From Pseudomonas fluorescens (GTDB lineage Bacteria > Pseudomonadota > Gammaproteobacteria > Pseudomonadales > Pseudomonadaceae): a stretch of 64,000 nt of DNA. The notes beneath the pieces were generated by a model. It had not been told where the DNA came from and made no database searches. It saw nothing but the letters and a program-made list of their open reading frames with translations. Position numbers and translations under genes: made by a program. The stretch is from contig NZ_CABVHK010000027.1 of NCBI RefSeq assembly GCF_902497785.1, forward strand, positions 1 to 64,000. Reading direction: 5' to 3'. Within the stretch, counting starts at the first letter, position 1, and every line of letters begins with the position of its first letter. Shown here in pieces: positions 63,995-64,000 of this stretch.

Positions 63995-64000
63995 TATTGT

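Overview
The window is a chromosomal segment of a Pseudomonas, most likely of the P. fluorescens group. The rRNA sequences, the REP-type repeats (GTAGGAGCGAGCTTGCTCGCGA and relatives) and the codon use all fit. From memory, the gene order hemA-prfA-prmC-moeB-murI-pagL, ychF-pth-rplY-prs-ispE-lolB, can, rimI-holD and mksFEB is the PA4660-PA4690 region of P. aeruginosa PAO1. It opens with the 3' end of an rRNA operon.

Layout. (1) 1-460: 23S tail, 5S rRNA and terminator. (2) 565-4130: a LetAB-type envelope lipid-transport operon with LetA split into two genes. (3) 4338-9140, minus strand: the mksF-mksE-mksB condensin operon. (4) 9341-11902: holD-rimI, an acidic hypothetical protein and carbonic anhydrase. 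(5) 11909-41186: about 29 kb of accessory genes. These include a SET-domain protein, a secreted unknown, AtoE and MHS-type transporters, a VasX-like type VI effector with a DUF6708 partner, two chemoreceptors, a cupin/AraC pair, ddlA, HigBA, gamma-glutamyltranspeptidase, a DUF2817 peptidase-like protein, tRNA-Met, a polyamine-type ABC transporter with an amidase and a LysR regulator, and an Fsr-type exporter. (6) 41375-53929: core housekeeping genes in two blocks, ychF-pth-rplY-prs-tRNA-Gln-ispE-lolB-TPR on minus and hemA-prfA-prmC-moeB-murI-pagL on plus. (7) 54106-63994: a light/UV-type gene set on minus.

The last region is the most coherent system. Genes from 62505 down to 54465 (a DUF523/DUF1722 protein, a LitR-like MerR regulator, photolyase, a 29-residue remnant, an SDR, an FAD oxidoreductase, DUF1365, a Cfa-like methyltransferase and DUF2878) are packed with almost every junction overlapping by 1-14 nt. 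A second unit (an FAD oxidoreductase and a TIGR02450 Trp-rich protein) has the same TGTACAG-type inverted motifs upstream. The 29-residue ORF looks like the C-terminal stub of an NTF2/SnoaL-like gene usually found at this place, left after an internal deletion. The regulator lacks the cobalamin-binding residues of CarH-type LitR proteins.

The other notable locus is the type VI effector. Its C-terminal membrane region, together with the membrane half of the adjacent DUF6708 gene, differs in base and codon use from the flanking DNA, as expected of a swapped toxin/immunity cassette. At least nine REP-type repeats of three main families sit between genes. Starts were trimmed from the longest open frame where a Shine-Dalgarno sequence, overlap or family N-terminus favoured it. 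No database search was possible, so all names rest on motif and sequence recognition.
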